Assembly: GCF_030445035.2 (NCBI RefSeq)
Contig: NC_080673.1
Span: 155,430,216-155,494,215 of the forward strand
Origin: Dasypus novemcinctus
Lineage: Eukaryota; Chordata; Mammalia; Cingulata; Dasypodidae
Length of the DNA stretch: 64,000 bases
Direction: 5' to 3'
Shown: one piece after another, positions 1-10,991 of the stretch
Layout of the letters: each line of letters opens with the position of its first letter
Position numbering within the stretch: the first letter of the stretch is position 1
Translations under genes and position numbers: made by a program
The notes under the pieces: model-generated
Told to the model about the DNA's origin: nothing
What the model saw: the letters and a program-made list of their open reading frames with translations, nothing else
Databases searched by the model: none

Positions 1-3
1 GGC

Positions 4-185
4 CTAGCCCACAGCGCTATATAATTATCCACAGTACATTCATGAGGAAACTGAGGCATGGGGAGATTGTCTTCTTCCTCTGGATAGGTAGCTAAGTAGG
101 GGAGTCAAGATTTTAATCCAGTCCCTTTGAATGCAGAACCTACATTCTCACCTGCTAGGCTTAGACAAATGCCCTTTGTCAAAAC
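4..185 (-). repeat. MIR SINE remnant
   Basis: Near position 45 there is a core of the form ATGAGGAAACTGAGGCATGG, followed by a diverged 'gcagaacctacattctcacc' tail. This is the reverse complement of the MIR core, so the element lies on the minus strand. It is old and heavily mutated, with uncertain edges and no TSD seen. Confidence 0.7.
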
Positions 186-274
186 ATGCTCCAGCCCTTC
201 CATCTGCAGCAGCAGGTCCCCTAGAGTCCACTGCTTAGGGGCTGGTCAGCTCTAGAAACCAGAATGGCAACTCA

Positions 275-775
275 CATTGGTTTCCTATTGTTGCTGTAAA
301 ATGACCACCAACTTAGTGGCTTAAAACAGGACAATTATTCTCTTACTGTTCTGGAGGTCAGAAGTCTAAAATCAAGGTGTCTGCAGAGTTGTGTTCCTCC
401 TGGAGGCTTTGGGGGAAACTCCGGTTCCTCGATTTTTTCAGCTTTCTAGAGGCCACATACATTCCTTGGCTCGTAGCCCCCTCTCCACATCACTCGAGTC
501 CCTTGCATCTGTTGTTAGTCACTTCGATTTTCCTGCTCTCCTCTTCTAAGGACCCAGGTGATGCTACTGGGTTTACCCAGATAATCCACGATAATCTCCC
601 CATCTCAAGATCCTTCACTTATCACATCTGCAAAGTCCATTTGGGGCCATTTTTCTGCCTAGCTCTCTCTTTATGCTTTCCATGTCCCCAGGCCAGCCAG
701 GTGACAAGGTGACGCCCACATGTGGTTGCTCAGAACCTCACATACAGGTCACATACAGGTCACATACAGGGAAAT
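275..775 (-). repeat. MLT1-like MaLR LTR
   Basis: On the plus strand the order is 'ttggtttcctattgttgctg', 'agtggcttaaaacaggacaa', 'ctggaggtcagaagtctaaa' and 'tcaaggtgtctgcagagttg'. That is the reverse complement of the 3' half of MLT1-type LTRs, up to the 'tcacatctgcaaag' block near 620. No internal retroviral sequence is attached, so it is probably a solo LTR. An open frame at 377-712 is incidental. Confidence 0.75.
738..770. repeat. 11-bp tandem repeat, three copies
   Basis: The unit TCACATACAGG occurs three times in a row. It lies in the part of the MLT1-like LTR where the consensus has a single 'ggtcacattcacagg' block, so it looks like a small local expansion inside the LTR. Confidence 0.75.
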
Positions 776-1288
776 CAGAGAATGAATCAAAATTCATATA
801 CCAGTCTGAAAAAGACTCCCCCCAACCAGAGTTTTAAAGTTGTTCATAGGAAAAGTGATGCATGTAGAAATATGAAAATGATAGCACGTTGGTTCTGCAG
901 TAAAGCATTGTTAGTGAACATATTAAGCATTACATGGAATCAGCACACTCCTGGAAATTCCAGCATTTTTCTGGAATATGGTCTGTGCAAATAACAAAAG
1001 GTTCTCTTGCCCTGGCATTTCTTTCCATCTCTTAGCCCCATATTTCCACCATTGATCCCTCTTAACAGACGTCTTCAGGAGGTTCATATCTCAACTGGGT
1101 TTAGACATTAGGCAAATGCAGAGAAGGCAGCACATTAGGAGCAAGGACTTGTTCATCTGATTAGTGAATGTAGTACGTACTTTCTCTAAGACATTAGAGT
1201 GCACTGCAATACGCATAGTAGTGAAATAAAAGTGCTGTAAATTATCTTAACTAACATTTAACAAATATCAATTCTGTGCCTTGCATTG
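776..1288. other. No gene recognised
   Basis: AT-rich sequence with no repeat I can name, no splice-flanked open frame and no RNA gene. The 90-codon frame at 722-994 starts inside the LTR and shows no recognisable domain. Confidence 0.6.
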
Positions 1289-1293
1289 CATAC

Positions 1294-2283
1294 TGCAGCA
1301 GTTTGATATTTTTAATGAATTCTAAAAAGAAATATTGGATTATGTTTGTAAACTGGCCTTTTCCTCTGGGCATATTAGATTATATTGGATTCAGATTATA
1401 TTGGATTGTGCCAGTAGGGTACCCCTTGGTGGGTGGGGACTCAGATAAAAGACATGGCAAAAGACAGAGTTGGAATGCTTTTTTAAAAAATATTTATTTA
1501 TTTTATTTATTTCTCTCCCCTTCCCTCTCACCCCTGCCCCAGTTGTCTGTTCTCTGTGTCTATTTGCTGCGTGTTCTTCTTTGTCCGCTTCTGTTGTTGT
1601 CAGCAGCACGGGAATCTGTGTTTCTTTTTGTTGTGTCATCTTGTTGTGTCAGCTCTCCGTGTGTGTGGCACCATTCCTGGGCAGGCTGCACTTTCTTTCG
1701 TGCTGGGTGGCTTTCCTTATGGGGTGCACTCCTTGCTCCCTCCTTATGGGGTGCACTCCTTGGGCGTGGGTTTCCCCTACATGGGGACACCCCTGCGTGG
1801 CATGGCACTCCTTGTGTGCACCAGCACTGTGCATGGGCCAGCTCCACATGGGTCAAGGAGGCCCAGGGTTTGAACCATGGACCTCCCATGTGGTAGAAGG
1901 ATGCCCTAACCACTGGGCCAAGTCCGCTTCCCTGGAATGCTTTTTGATGCTGGAGTTTTTGATGTTAGAGTTTGATGCTGAAGTCTTAAGCTGGACCTCT
2001 GGGAAGTAAGCAAATAGAGGAAAGAGAAGTGAGCTCCGGGAAGAGAGGAACCCTGAGCCTGGAGAGAAGCAAGACCCAGGAAGAGAAGAATCCAGGAAGC
2101 CTGAACCATGGCAGATGTTGGCAGCCATCTTGCTCCAACATGTGGAAATAGATTTTGATGAGGGAAGTAACCTATGCATTATGGCCTGGCATCTGTAAGC
2201 TCCTACCCCAAACAAATACCCTTTATAGAAGCCAACAGAAGTTCTGGTATTTTGCATCAGTACCCCTTTGGATGACTAATATA
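1294..2283 (+). repeat. MaLR-like solo LTR, copy 1, split by a DAS SINE
   Basis: The LTR begins TGCAGCAGTTTGATA and ends near GACTAATATA. It is flanked by the 5-bp TSD CATAC (1289-1293 and 2284-2288). Removing the DAS insertion and its TSD leaves about 528 bp, close to the 525 bp of the copy at 5428. A 'cagccatcttgctcc' block and a terminal '(tgg)actaatac' motif are typical of the ERVL-MaLR group. No retroviral genes are attached. Confidence 0.8.
1484..1932 (-). mobile_element. DAS-type tRNA-derived SINE
   Basis: The plus strand reads from an A/T-rich tail (T-run, tttattt repeats) and a C-rich block to the tRNA-like head ending 'ggccaagtccgcttccc'. The SINE therefore points to minus. The B-box-like 'gggtttgaaccatgg' is the reverse complement of a GGTTCAAACCC-type box. 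A perfect 13-bp TSD, TGGAATGCTTTTT, flanks it at 1471-1483 and 1933-1945. Several overlapping open frames here recur in every DAS copy and are not genes. Confidence 0.93.
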
Positions 2284-2474
2284 CATACTATCTCATTTGC
2301 TTCTCTTAACAGCTCCTTGAACGTTCTACTGTACAAATAGATCACAGGTCTCATCCAACATCTCTCAGCTAGGAAGTGATGGCTCGGTTTTTAGCACAGC
2401 TCAACAGTGTCACCACTGCACAATGACCAATTGTTCATATTTTTGATGTACACTATAGCTCAGAGTTTTTTTTT

Positions 2475-3055
2475 ATCTTTCATGTCCTTACCTGATTCAC
2501 CCAACAATCTGGAGGGCTGGGCATTATTAGTATATCCACTGAGGCACAGGTGTTGAAGATTGAATCACGTATCCCACAAAAGACATGTTCTTAATTTTAA
2601 TCCCTCTTCTTGTGGATATGAACCCATTTGAAAACAGAGGTTTCTTGAAGATATTATTGGGTAAGGTATGGATAAATTGAATCAGGGCAGTTCTTAGGCC
2701 TTATAAAGAGAGGAAGCTCAAGTGCAGCCTGAGAAGCCAAAATTCAAAGAGTCCCATACGAGGAGACCAAAAATATCATTATGTGATGGAGGATGGCCAT
2801 CACAGGGGCACTGCTTACCTGGGAGAAGATATGGCCTTGCTGATGCCTTGATTTTAGACTTCCAGCTTTCAAAACCATGAGATAATAAATGCCTGTTGTT
2901 TAAGCCAATCCCTTGTGTGATATTTGGCATAGCAAACTAAGACATACTGCTTCTTAAGTAGCTTGCCCAAAGTCATACACAGGAAATATATGCTGAAGGT
3001 GGGACATAAAGCCAAGACTTCTACCTCCAAACTCTAATCACTCTTTTTAGGATGT
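2475..3055 (-). repeat. MIR SINE interrupted by an LTR
   Basis: The left part (2475-2550, 'tatatccactgaggcacagg') and the right part (2945-3055, 'tagcttgcccaaagtcatac') are adjacent pieces of one antisense MIR core. They are separated by the LTR at 2551-2944. This shows the MIR was in place before the LTR arrived. Confidence 0.65.
2551..2944 (+). repeat. MLT1-like MaLR LTR
   Basis: The sequence starts TGTTGAAGATTGAATCA and ends ACTAAGACA. It has the MLT1 layout: 'ggccttataaagagaggaag', then 'tccagctttcaaaaccatga', then 'gataataaatgcctgttgtt' and 'taagcca'. The TG...CA ends are kept, but no clean 5-bp TSD remains. It lies inside the MIR. Confidence 0.8.
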
Positions 3056-3221
3056 TGCTAGCATCTGCAAGAGCAGTTCCCCTAATCAATTTCCATAATA
3101 TTACAAATGTGCAATGTCTATAAGAGGATGTACTGGTTAACAGAATGACAGAAACCAGATCCATGAGTTATGAGACAGACACTGAACTCCAAAATTGATC
3201 TTCTACATTCTTCCTACTCAA

Positions 3222-3351
3222 AGTATGGTCCATGCATTCGCAGCTCCAACAGTTTCTGATAACTTGTCATAACCCACCTAGACCCACTAATTCAGAATCT
3301 CTATTTTAACAAGATCTCCAGTTGAGCTGAATGCATATGAAAAGTACTTTG
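3222..3351 (+). repeat. MER5A-like hAT-Charlie remnant
   Basis: 'ctactcaaagtatggtccat', 'cctagacccactaattcaga' and 'atctctattttaacaagatc' follow the order of MER5A, a non-autonomous hAT-Charlie element. The terminal repeats are degraded. It ends where the dimeric DAS inserts. Confidence 0.7.
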
Positions 3352-3365
3352 AAAAAGATCCAACA

Positions 3366-3758
3366 GGGAAGTAGATGTGGCTCAAGTGACTGGGCTCCAG
3401 TCTATCATATGGGGTGGGCGGGAGAGTCCAGGTTTCAGTTCCTGGGGACTCCTGGTGAAGGCGAAGCTGGTTGTGCCATGAAGAGCTGGGCTGTTCCATG
3501 AACTGATGCAACAAGATGATGCAACAAAAAAGAGACACAGAGGAAAGACAATGAGAAACACAACCAACGAGGGAGCTGAGGTGGCTAAAGCAATTGGGTG
3601 CCTCTCTCCCACATTGGAGGTCCCAGGATCACTTCCTGGTGCCTCCTAAAGAGAAGACAGGAAGAAGAGAAGACAAGCAGACACAGAAGAATGGACAGAG
3701 AATGGAGCAGGCGGCAAGAGCAGGCGGCGAGGGGGCTGGGGAGCAGGGGAGATTTTTA
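3366..3758 (+). mobile_element. DAS-type SINE, dimeric form
   Basis: The head starts 'gggaagtagatgtggctcaagtg' and is followed by a B-like block. A second tRNA-like unit near 3578-3650 has an A-like 'ggtggctaaagcaattgggt' and a 'ggtcccaggatcacttcctg' block. A purine-rich 'agaagagaagacaagcagac' body and an A-rich tail follow. An imperfect TSD (about AAAAGATCCAACA / AAAAGACCCAGCA) flanks it, so it is older than the monomeric copies. Three similar dimers occur in this window. Confidence 0.85.
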
Positions 3759-3905
3759 AAAAAGACCCAGCAAAATTCTCTCTCCCATTATAGGATCAAA
3801 GTTATAGTTATTTAAACCTATACTTTAAAGGGCTCTTTTCTTTAGCTGCTTTAGAGCTTAACAGAAAACTTCAGGTTTGTCCAGACCAGTAAGACCATAG
3901 AAGTG

Positions 3906-4045
3906 GTTATCAAATTCATTGTGTTTGAGAATCACTTGGTACATTTGTTAAAAGCACACATTGTCAGATTTTATGTCCAGAGTCTGATTCATTATTTCTA
4001 GGTTTGGGCCTGGGACTCTTCATTTTAACAAGGACCACATTCTCC
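3906..4045 (+). repeat. MER5A-like hAT-Charlie remnant
   Basis: 'gagaatcacttggtacattt', 'gagtctgattcattatttct' and 'gggactcttcattttaacaa' match the MER5A order. It is diverged and its ends are not clear. Confidence 0.6.
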
Positions 4046-5165
4046 ATTCCTTGCTCCTTCCCTTGCACTCCCCCCCTCCCCACCTTGGATTTTTGATACT
4101 CGCTGTCCATGGGTCATGTTTTGGGAATACATTTTTAAAATGCTATTTTGTGACTGGGGATTTTAAATGTAAATTCCAGAAGCAAGAAAAGGTTCAAAAG
4201 AGAAGAGTGGTGGTGTTTAATGCTGTGATTCTGTTTCATATTTAGGAGCTCTATTGAAGGTTGTGAGCATTGGCCAATTATTATCTTCAAGGTCAACTCT
4301 ATTCAAAGCATTTCACCTTATCTCTTCCTGCTGGCCCACAACTAAAAGAAACATTTTATGATGCAGAGAAGATTTTTAACTGGCTCTGCTGAATAGATTT
4401 GGGTCAAATTTCTTCCTGGCCAGCTTGAATGACAAAGTACAGCTAGTGATACTATCTTCAGTCATGTATCTAGGAGAAAAAGCAATTCCATTAAAAAAAA
4501 AAAAAAATGCACCTAAAATCAGGATCATGTTGGATTGATCCAAAGTTTAAGGACAACAACAAAAATTTTTGCATTGAATTCCTGACCTGTGATTTGATTT
4601 AGGGATGTTTTACAGATTTGCTAATAATGGAAATGCAGAAAAATACCTCCACTCCTTTTCAGTGCATGGTGCAATGTTAATCTGTTTTCAGATTTCATAG
4701 GGTCTGCCTTTGAAGCCCAGTAGAGGAGCCCGGGTAAGGCTGCTGAGCTCAGAGCCTCCACCTTATGGAGGGGGTACATTTCCATGTCCTGGAGCTCAAA
4801 GTGGGAGCAGGTAGGCTGTGATTATGGCCTTTATCCTCCTAGCTGTTTCTGTGACTAGAGAAAAGCAATTGCTCTCTTACCATTATCTCCCAAGACAGGG
4901 AAAGGAAAAGAAATGGAGGAGGGATGGTTAATGTTCTGAGTTGAGACATGATAATCAAGAAAACGGCATTTGGAAGAGCTGGACATGCCTTATTCAGAGA
5001 AGAAAAGTGCCAAAATGAAACTAGCGCCAAGAAGCAATCGTTTGAGTGAGTGAAATGTATTATCTGTAGCTCACCCCTTTAGGCATCAACTTTCCTTTTT
5101 AAAGCATAGTTGACAAAAATCTCTCTAAAATTCTACCATGTATTTTTCCAATTCTTTAAATAGAG
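4046..5165. other. No gene recognised; single-copy DNA
   Basis: Apart from an A15 run near 4493-4507, I see no named repeat and no coding signal. Short open frames have no domain and no splice context. Confidence 0.5.
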
Positions 5166-5169
5166 AATA

Positions 5170-5325
5170 TGAAATACAATATAATGATAGACCAGGAAGG
5201 CAGAGATTGTCTAATTCAATCCCTCCATTTTGCAAATGAGGCAACTGAGGGGTTGAGAGGTTTCCACCAGACCCATAACCTGTTCATGGTTGAACAAGGT
5301 CTTCAAAGAAATATTTGGATAGTTC
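5170..5325 (-). repeat. MIR-like remnant
   Basis: 'ccctccattttgcaaatgag' followed by 'gcaactgaggggttgagagg' is the antisense MIR core. The flanks are diverged. Confidence 0.55.
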
Positions 5326-5387
5326 TTTCTATTCATCATGCCAATCTATTCTCCTTGTAATCTCATTATTTTCTCATCTGTTATTTA

Positions 5388-5427
5388 TCAAATACATATA
5401 TATACATATACATATACATATACATAT
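5388..5427. repeat. (CATATA)n microsatellite
   Basis: Alternating CATATA/TATACA units. The LTR at 5428 inserted into this tract, which explains its CATAT target duplication and the similar tract resuming at 5953. Confidence 0.85.
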
Positions 5428-5952
5428 TGTAGCAGTTTGATACTACTGATGAATTCCAAAAAGAAATATTGGATTATGTTTGTAAACTGGTCTTTTCCTC
5501 TGGGCATATGAGAGTATATTGGATTCAAAGGTTTACTTTTTTTTCCTTGGTTACTTAATCAAGTAAACCTCTTGTGTCAGTAGGGCTTTGAGTACCTGCC
5601 CCTCAGTGGGTGGGAACTCGCAGATAAAAGGCATGACAAAGGACAGAATTGAGGGTTTTTTGATATTGGATTTTGATGTTGGAATTTGATGCTGAAACCT
5701 TAAGCTGGAGCCCCAGGAAGTAAGCACACAGAGGAAAGACAAGCAAACCCCAGGAAGGGAGGAACCCAGGAAGCCTGAACCCTTGCAGATGCAGCCATCT
5801 CACTCCAATACATGAAAATAGACTTTGGTGAGGGAAGTCACTTATGCTTTATGGCCTAGTATCTGTAAGTGCCTATCCCAAATTAATACCCTTTATAAAA
5901 ACCAACCAATTTCTGGTATTTTGCATCAGCGTCCCTTTGGCTGACTAATACA
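5428..5952 (+). repeat. MaLR-like solo LTR, copy 2 (uninterrupted reference)
   Basis: A 525-bp unit starting TGTAGCAGTTTGATA and ending CTGACTAATACA, with a perfect 5-bp TSD CATAT (5423-5427 and 5953-5957). TG...CA ends, a 5-bp TSD, a 'ccctttataaaaacc' block and a '(tgg)ctgactaataca' 3' end support an ERVL-MaLR-type LTR. No internal region is attached. It aligns along its length with copies at 1294, 32866 and 53448. Confidence 0.88.
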
Positions 5953-6000
5953 CATATACACATACGTATATGTATATGTATACATAGACACACACACATG
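5953..6000. repeat. (CATATA)/(CA) microsatellite
   Basis: Continuation of the alternating tract split by the LTR, running into a short (CA)n. Confidence 0.8.
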
Positions 6001-6950
6001 ACTAAGGAAACTCATACCGACTTTTCCCCTTCGGTGCAACTCCAATTTCCTAGGAGGTCACAATGGAGGCCACTAAGTATGAAGGTGAGGTGTCATGTCA
6101 TACCCAACTGTTTCCTTCTGTGCAAGTTTATTTCTGCTTCTGCACATTGCTTCCAGATAAAACCCGAGTTGCCTAGGCTTTATCTCAATTTGTATAACAC
6201 CGGCTCCTCTCCCTTTCAGTCTTGTGGGAGGTGGCTACTGTTATGACCTCTTTTGCTGGGAGCAGAGTTCAAAGTTCAAGATTTATCTTCTCAAAATCAA
6301 CATCTTGTTTCTTGTTTTCCTCATAAACAAGAGACCAAGTGTGGGAAGCATTTCTCTTATGGTTGCATTGCACACCCAGAGAAAAAACATGGTTTAAAAC
6401 TATTTCTTTACAGAAAGCCATTCAGTCATTCTCATTCAGATTTGAGACTGTACAAACTGCTTGATTCTCTTTTCTTAACAGAGTTCAAACAGGGTTTAAG
6501 GGTAGAGGTTGTGTTGTGTGTTTAATTGTTAAAGCTAAGTTGTAGATTGTGAAAACTCAAGAGTCCCAGAGCATTTAAACTCAAATAGTATTTTCAATGA
6601 TAAAAAAAAAAAATCTCCCAGGAACCTCCCATCCATTAATAAGACTATTGGAGCACATAAGAATTTCTTCCTAAAGTATACTACATCTGCCAATGTTTTC
6701 TTCTCTTATCACTTATGTATGCTATGAGTTAATACATGAATTTCTTGAAAAATGATTAAAAAATCCCAAATATTATTATGCTATGGTATTTTAGAGACTA
6801 TTCATGATTCATTACTGTGCCAATGCTATTAATTTCTATTCCCTTACATCATTATGGTTTCAAACACAGCCTAGAAAAGGCACAAAGTGAGAAGAATTGT
6901 TGCTTTTACCATTTAGCCTCTCAGAGAGATTTTTTAAATACTTGTCTGTT
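6001..6950. other. No gene recognised; single-copy DNA
   Basis: There is an A12 run near 6602. The 82- and 90-codon frames (5998-6246, 6253-6525) show no domain or splice pattern and no composition shift, so I do not call them. Confidence 0.5.
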
Positions 6951-6954
6951 GAGG

Positions 6955-8640
6955 TACAAACTTGAAGTGTGCAATGAAATTCACAAAGTGTACGATCTTA
7001 AATGTAGAGTTCAGTGTAGTTCTACCTATGTAACTACCACCCAGATAAAGATATAAAAATTTACAGCATCTTAGAAAATTCCCACATCCCCCTTCCCTGT
7101 CAATACTCCCCAACCTCTACCAGAGCTAATGGATGTTTACATCCTTTCATTTTCCCTTTTCTTGGATTTCATAGCAATGGAATCATATAGTACTTCTCTG
7201 TTGTGTCTGGCTTCTTTTGCTCCACATAATGTCTGTGAGATTTGTTCATGCTATTGCTTGTATCAGTAGATTTTTCTACTTTATTGCTGTATGGAATTCT
7301 GTTTTTTGAAGATATCAGAATTTACCCACTTTCCAGTGGAGGCTATCTGGGTTGTTTTCAATATTAATTTATTATGAATAAAGCTTTAAAGAAAACACTG
7401 GGATGTCTTTCGTTTGGCAGAGACACTCATTTCTCTTGGTATATGCCCAGGAGTAGAGCTGCTGGGTCATGGGATAGGTGTATATTAAACTTTAGTGGAT
7501 ATTGCTGAACAGTTTTCCAAAATGGCTAAACTGCCTCCAGCAAAGTGTAAGGGTTTCAATTGCTCCATATTCTTACCAATGTTTGATATCTCAGTCTTAA
7601 ATTTTAACCATTCTGGTAGGTGTGTAGTATTATCGCTTTGTGTTTTTTATTTGTATTTCCCTGAGAAGTAATGATGTTGAACACCTTTTCATATGCATAT
7701 AGACCAATTGGATATTTTTAAAAAGTGAAGTACCTAATTTTTCTCCATTTTCAAATTGGATTGTCTTTTTTCTTATTGATTTGTGGGAGTTCTTTATATA
7801 TTCTCAATAAGAGTCCTTTGTTGCATGATGTTTTGCAAATACTTTCTTCATTTCTGTGGTTTGTTTGTTATTTTGATGTGAAGAACAAAAGTTCTTAAAA
7901 CTATTGAAATCCAATTTATCAAAAAATTTTCCTCTTGCTTTTATGGCTGGTGCTTTTATTGCACACTGTTTAAGAAATCTTTGTCTACAAATAGCTCAAG
8001 GAAATATTCTCCTATGTATCCTTCTAGAAGGTTCACTACTTTACCTTTCACATTTATATGGATAATACATCTCAAATTGTGATATGATGGGGGTAAAGGT
8101 TCATTTTCTCTCCATATGGATATCCAATTGTTCTAGCACTACATGTTTTCCCTTGTGTCAGTAACATTTTAGATTACTGAAGATTTGCAATAAGTTTTAG
8201 AATCAGGAATTGTGAGTTTTACAACTTTTTACTTCTTTTTCGAGATGTTTTTGGCTATTTGGGGCCTTTACCTTTCCACAAAAATCTGAGGATTAGCTTT
8301 TCCATTTCTACAAAGAAAGCTGTAGGACTCTGATTGGGATTATGAATCTATAAATTGATTTGGGTAGAATTGACATCTCAACCCTATTTAGTCTTCCAGT
8401 CCATGAACACAAATGTCCTTCCATTTATTTAGGTCTTCTTTGATTTCTTTAAGCAATGTACAAATCTGTACATCCTTGGGTTAATTTATTCCTAGACATT
8501 TTGTTCTTTTTAGATGCTATTGTAAATGGACCATTAAAAAAAAATTTCCACATTAGATTGTTGCTTACTACTGATTTTTCTGTGTTGATCTTGTACCCAT
8601 CACTTTGCTGAATTCATTTATAAGTTCTAGTAGCTTTGTT
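6955..8640 (-). repeat. Ancient L1, 3' UTR and ORF2 part
   Basis: The plus strand shows the typical reverse-complement order of L1: 'agcaatggaatcatatagta', 'cccaggagtagagctgctgg', 'tttgcatttccct'-like text, 'ttcaaattggattgtctttt' and 'atttatttaggtcttctttg'. No frame survives. It probably belongs with the ORF1/5' sequence that follows, after an internal deletion. Confidence 0.8.
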
Positions 8641-8918
8641 GTGAATTTGAAGTGATATGAACTTCAATAGCACACACAAACACTGTTCCTGTTCCCCTTT
8701 GCCCCCAATTTTTATTGTACTTGTAACAGATGATATCTTTATATATTGTGTGTCAAAAACAATAGATTTAACATTACTTTTTATGCATTTGCATTTTAGA
8801 ACCAATAAGAAGTAAAAAATGGAGTTACACACCAAAAAAATACAATACAATGGTACTGGTGTTTGTAATTACCCTATGGTTATCTTTATTGGCAATCTCT
8901 ATTTCTTTATGCTGCTTT
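8641..8918 (-). repeat. Ancient L1/HAL1 ORF1-side segment, part 1 of 4
   Basis: Text such as 'cattttagaaccaataagaa' and 'tggagttacacacc' is the reverse complement of an old L1 ORF1-linked segment. It continues directly at 10992 ('...ctttatgctgctttgatgca'), which proves that 8919-10976 is an insertion. Confidence 0.65.
8904..8918. other. Left 15-bp target-site duplication
   Basis: TCTTTATGCTGCTTT here is repeated exactly at 10977-10991. The pair brackets the whole 8919-10976 insertion. Confidence 0.93.
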
Positions 8919-9576
8919 TTTTTTTTTTATTGACTTTGTAATAATATTACATTAAAAATATATATGTGAGGTCCCATTCAACCCCACCCCCCCACCCCCC
9001 TCTCCCCCCACCCCCAACAACACTCGTTCCCATCATCATGACACATCCATTGGATTTGGTAAGTACATCTTTGGGCACCTCTGCACCTCATATACATTGG
9101 TTCACATCATGGCCCATACTCTCCTCTATTCCATCATGTAGGCCCTGTGAGGATTTACAATGTCCGGTGATTACCTCTGAAGCACCATCCAGGGCAGCTC
9201 CATGTCCCGAAGACGCCTCCACCTCTCATCTCTTCCTGCCTTTCCCCATACCCTTTGTCCATTATGTCTACTTTTCCCAATCCAATGCCACCTCTTCTAT
9301 GTGGACACTGGATTGGTTGTGTCCATTGCACCTTTATGTCAAGAGGAGGCTCAGATTCCACCTGGATGCTGGATGCAATCCTCCCATTTTCAGTTGTAAT
9401 CACTCTAGGCTCCATGGTGTGGTGGTTGTCCTTCTTCACCTCCATCTTAGCTGAGTGTGGTAAGTCCAATAAATCAGATTGTAGGTGCTGGAGTCTGTTG
9501 AGGCTCAGGATCTGGCTATCACATTGTCAGTCCAGAGATTCAAATCCCCTAAATATATCTTTTTTTTTTTTTTTTT
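8919..9576 (-). mobile_element. Family A retroposon, duplicated 3' part
   Basis: On the minus strand this is the 3' end of a poly(A) retroposon. It runs to a terminal 'attacaaagtcaataaa' motif (containing AATAAA) and an A-tail, seen as a T-run at 8916-8928. From about 8926 to 9560 it is nearly identical to 9595-10229; I see one substitution (tct/tcc near 9270/9937) plus differences in C- and T-run lengths. It is cut at 'aaatatatctt' and joined to a 20-bp T-run. The 162-codon plus-strand frame and 104-codon minus-strand frame recur in the second copy and look incidental. Confidence 0.85.
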
Positions 9577-10976
9577 TTTAATTTTTTTATTTTTTATTGA
9601 CTTTGTAATAATATTACATTAAAAATATATATGTGAGGTCCCATTCAACCCCACCCCCCCCACCCCCCCCTCTCCCCCCCCCCCCAACAACACTCGTTCC
9701 CATCATCATGACACATCCATTGGATTTGGTAAGTACATCTTTGGGCACCTCTGCACCTCATATACATTGGTTCACATCATGGCCCATACTCTCCTCTATT
9801 CCATCATGTAGGCCCTGTGAGGATTTACAATGTCCGGTGATTACCTCTGAAGCACCATCCAGGGCAGCTCCATGTCCCGAAGACGCCTCCACCTCTCATC
9901 TCTTCCTGCCTTTCCCCATACCCTTTGTCCATTATGTCCACTTTTCCCAATCCAATGCCACCTCTTCTATGTGGACACTGGATTGGTTGTGTCCATTGCA
10001 CCTTTATGTCAAGAGGAGGCTCAGATTCCACCTGGATGCTGGATGCAATCCTCCCATTTTCAGTTGTAATCACTCTAGGCTCCATGGTGTGGTGGTTGTC
10101 CTTCTTCACCTCCATCTTAGCTGAGTGTGGTAAGTCCAATAAATCAGATTGTAGGTGCTGGAGTCTGTTGAGGCTCAGGATCTGGCTATCACATTGTCAG
10201 TCCAGAGATTCAAATCCCCTAAATATATCTTAAACCCCAACATTAACTGCACCTCCAGCACATTAGCATGAAAGTCTTATGAAGGGAGATCCCATCTGAG
10301 TCCAGATTCATCACACATAAACACCATTTCCAAAGAGGGGCCATCTGCCCTGGTAGTTAACCCCATCGGCCATGACCATAACTCCCATGGGTCTCTTTAG
10401 CCCTCAAAGGAACCAATATCTGGGGGTTGTATCTGCTTTATCTGTCTCTCTGACTCTGCTCAGTTGTGCATGAGGGCAAACCTTCTGCCAGCCTCCAGAC
10501 TCTTTTTTAGAAACTCGTAGCCATATAAACTCATTTCTCCTTTCCATTTCCCCCTTACTTTAGGTCAAACAGCATTTTAAAGTCATGGTATTTTATGTAG
10601 ACATGGATATTCTGCTGATCCGCATTGAACCTTCCGTATAAGGTCATTTTCCAGTTGCATCATCAGTTGGTAGTTGATAGTGGTCCCTCGTTGCCAGGGA
10701 GGCTCATCCCCGGGTGTCATGTCCCACGCTGGGGGGAAGGCATTGCATTTACATGCTGAGTTTGGCTTCGAGACTGGCCACATTTGAGTAACATGAAGGC
10801 TGACAGAAGGAAATTCCCAGGCACAAAGTTGCTCTAGGCCTTGTTATTATTTTGGGTTTATCAGCTCACAAGCATAGTCATTAGTATCAGGGGCTCACTG
10901 TTGAACCCTCACTCCCTCCCGGTCCCCACCACTGTACCTGGGAGACTGTCGCTGCTCCCCTAGGGACCACGACAGA
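9577..10976 (-). mobile_element. Family A retroposon, longer unit
   Basis: About 1.4 kb. The minus strand reads from 10976 (5' truncated) to an A-rich 3' end at 9560-9595. It lies head-to-tail with the shorter unit at 8919-9576, and both sit inside one 15-bp TSD. It aligns with copies at 46680, 55302 and 58253 through shared blocks such as 'cacctccatcttagctgagt' and 'gaggctcatccccgggtgtc'. No ORF2-like sequence is visible. Confidence 0.85.
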
Positions 10977-10991
10977 TCTTTATGCTGCTTT
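10977..10991. other. Right 15-bp target-site duplication
   Basis: TCTTTATGCTGCTTT, identical to 8904-8918. Confidence 0.93.

Noticed and set aside
1276-2257. Cluster of overlapping open frames of 66-206 codons on both strands
   Set aside because: They lie in a DAS SINE and the LTR around it. The same frames with the same residues recur at 13020-13640, 15443-15839, 22155-22736, 26808-27162, 28829-29310, 33103-33645 and 37981-38419, so they are repeat artefacts.
8966-10233. Long plus-strand frames (162 and 163 codons) that appear twice
   Set aside because: They are on the antisense strand of a retroposon and start in a C-run. The repetition comes from the duplicated 3' end, not from a duplicated gene.
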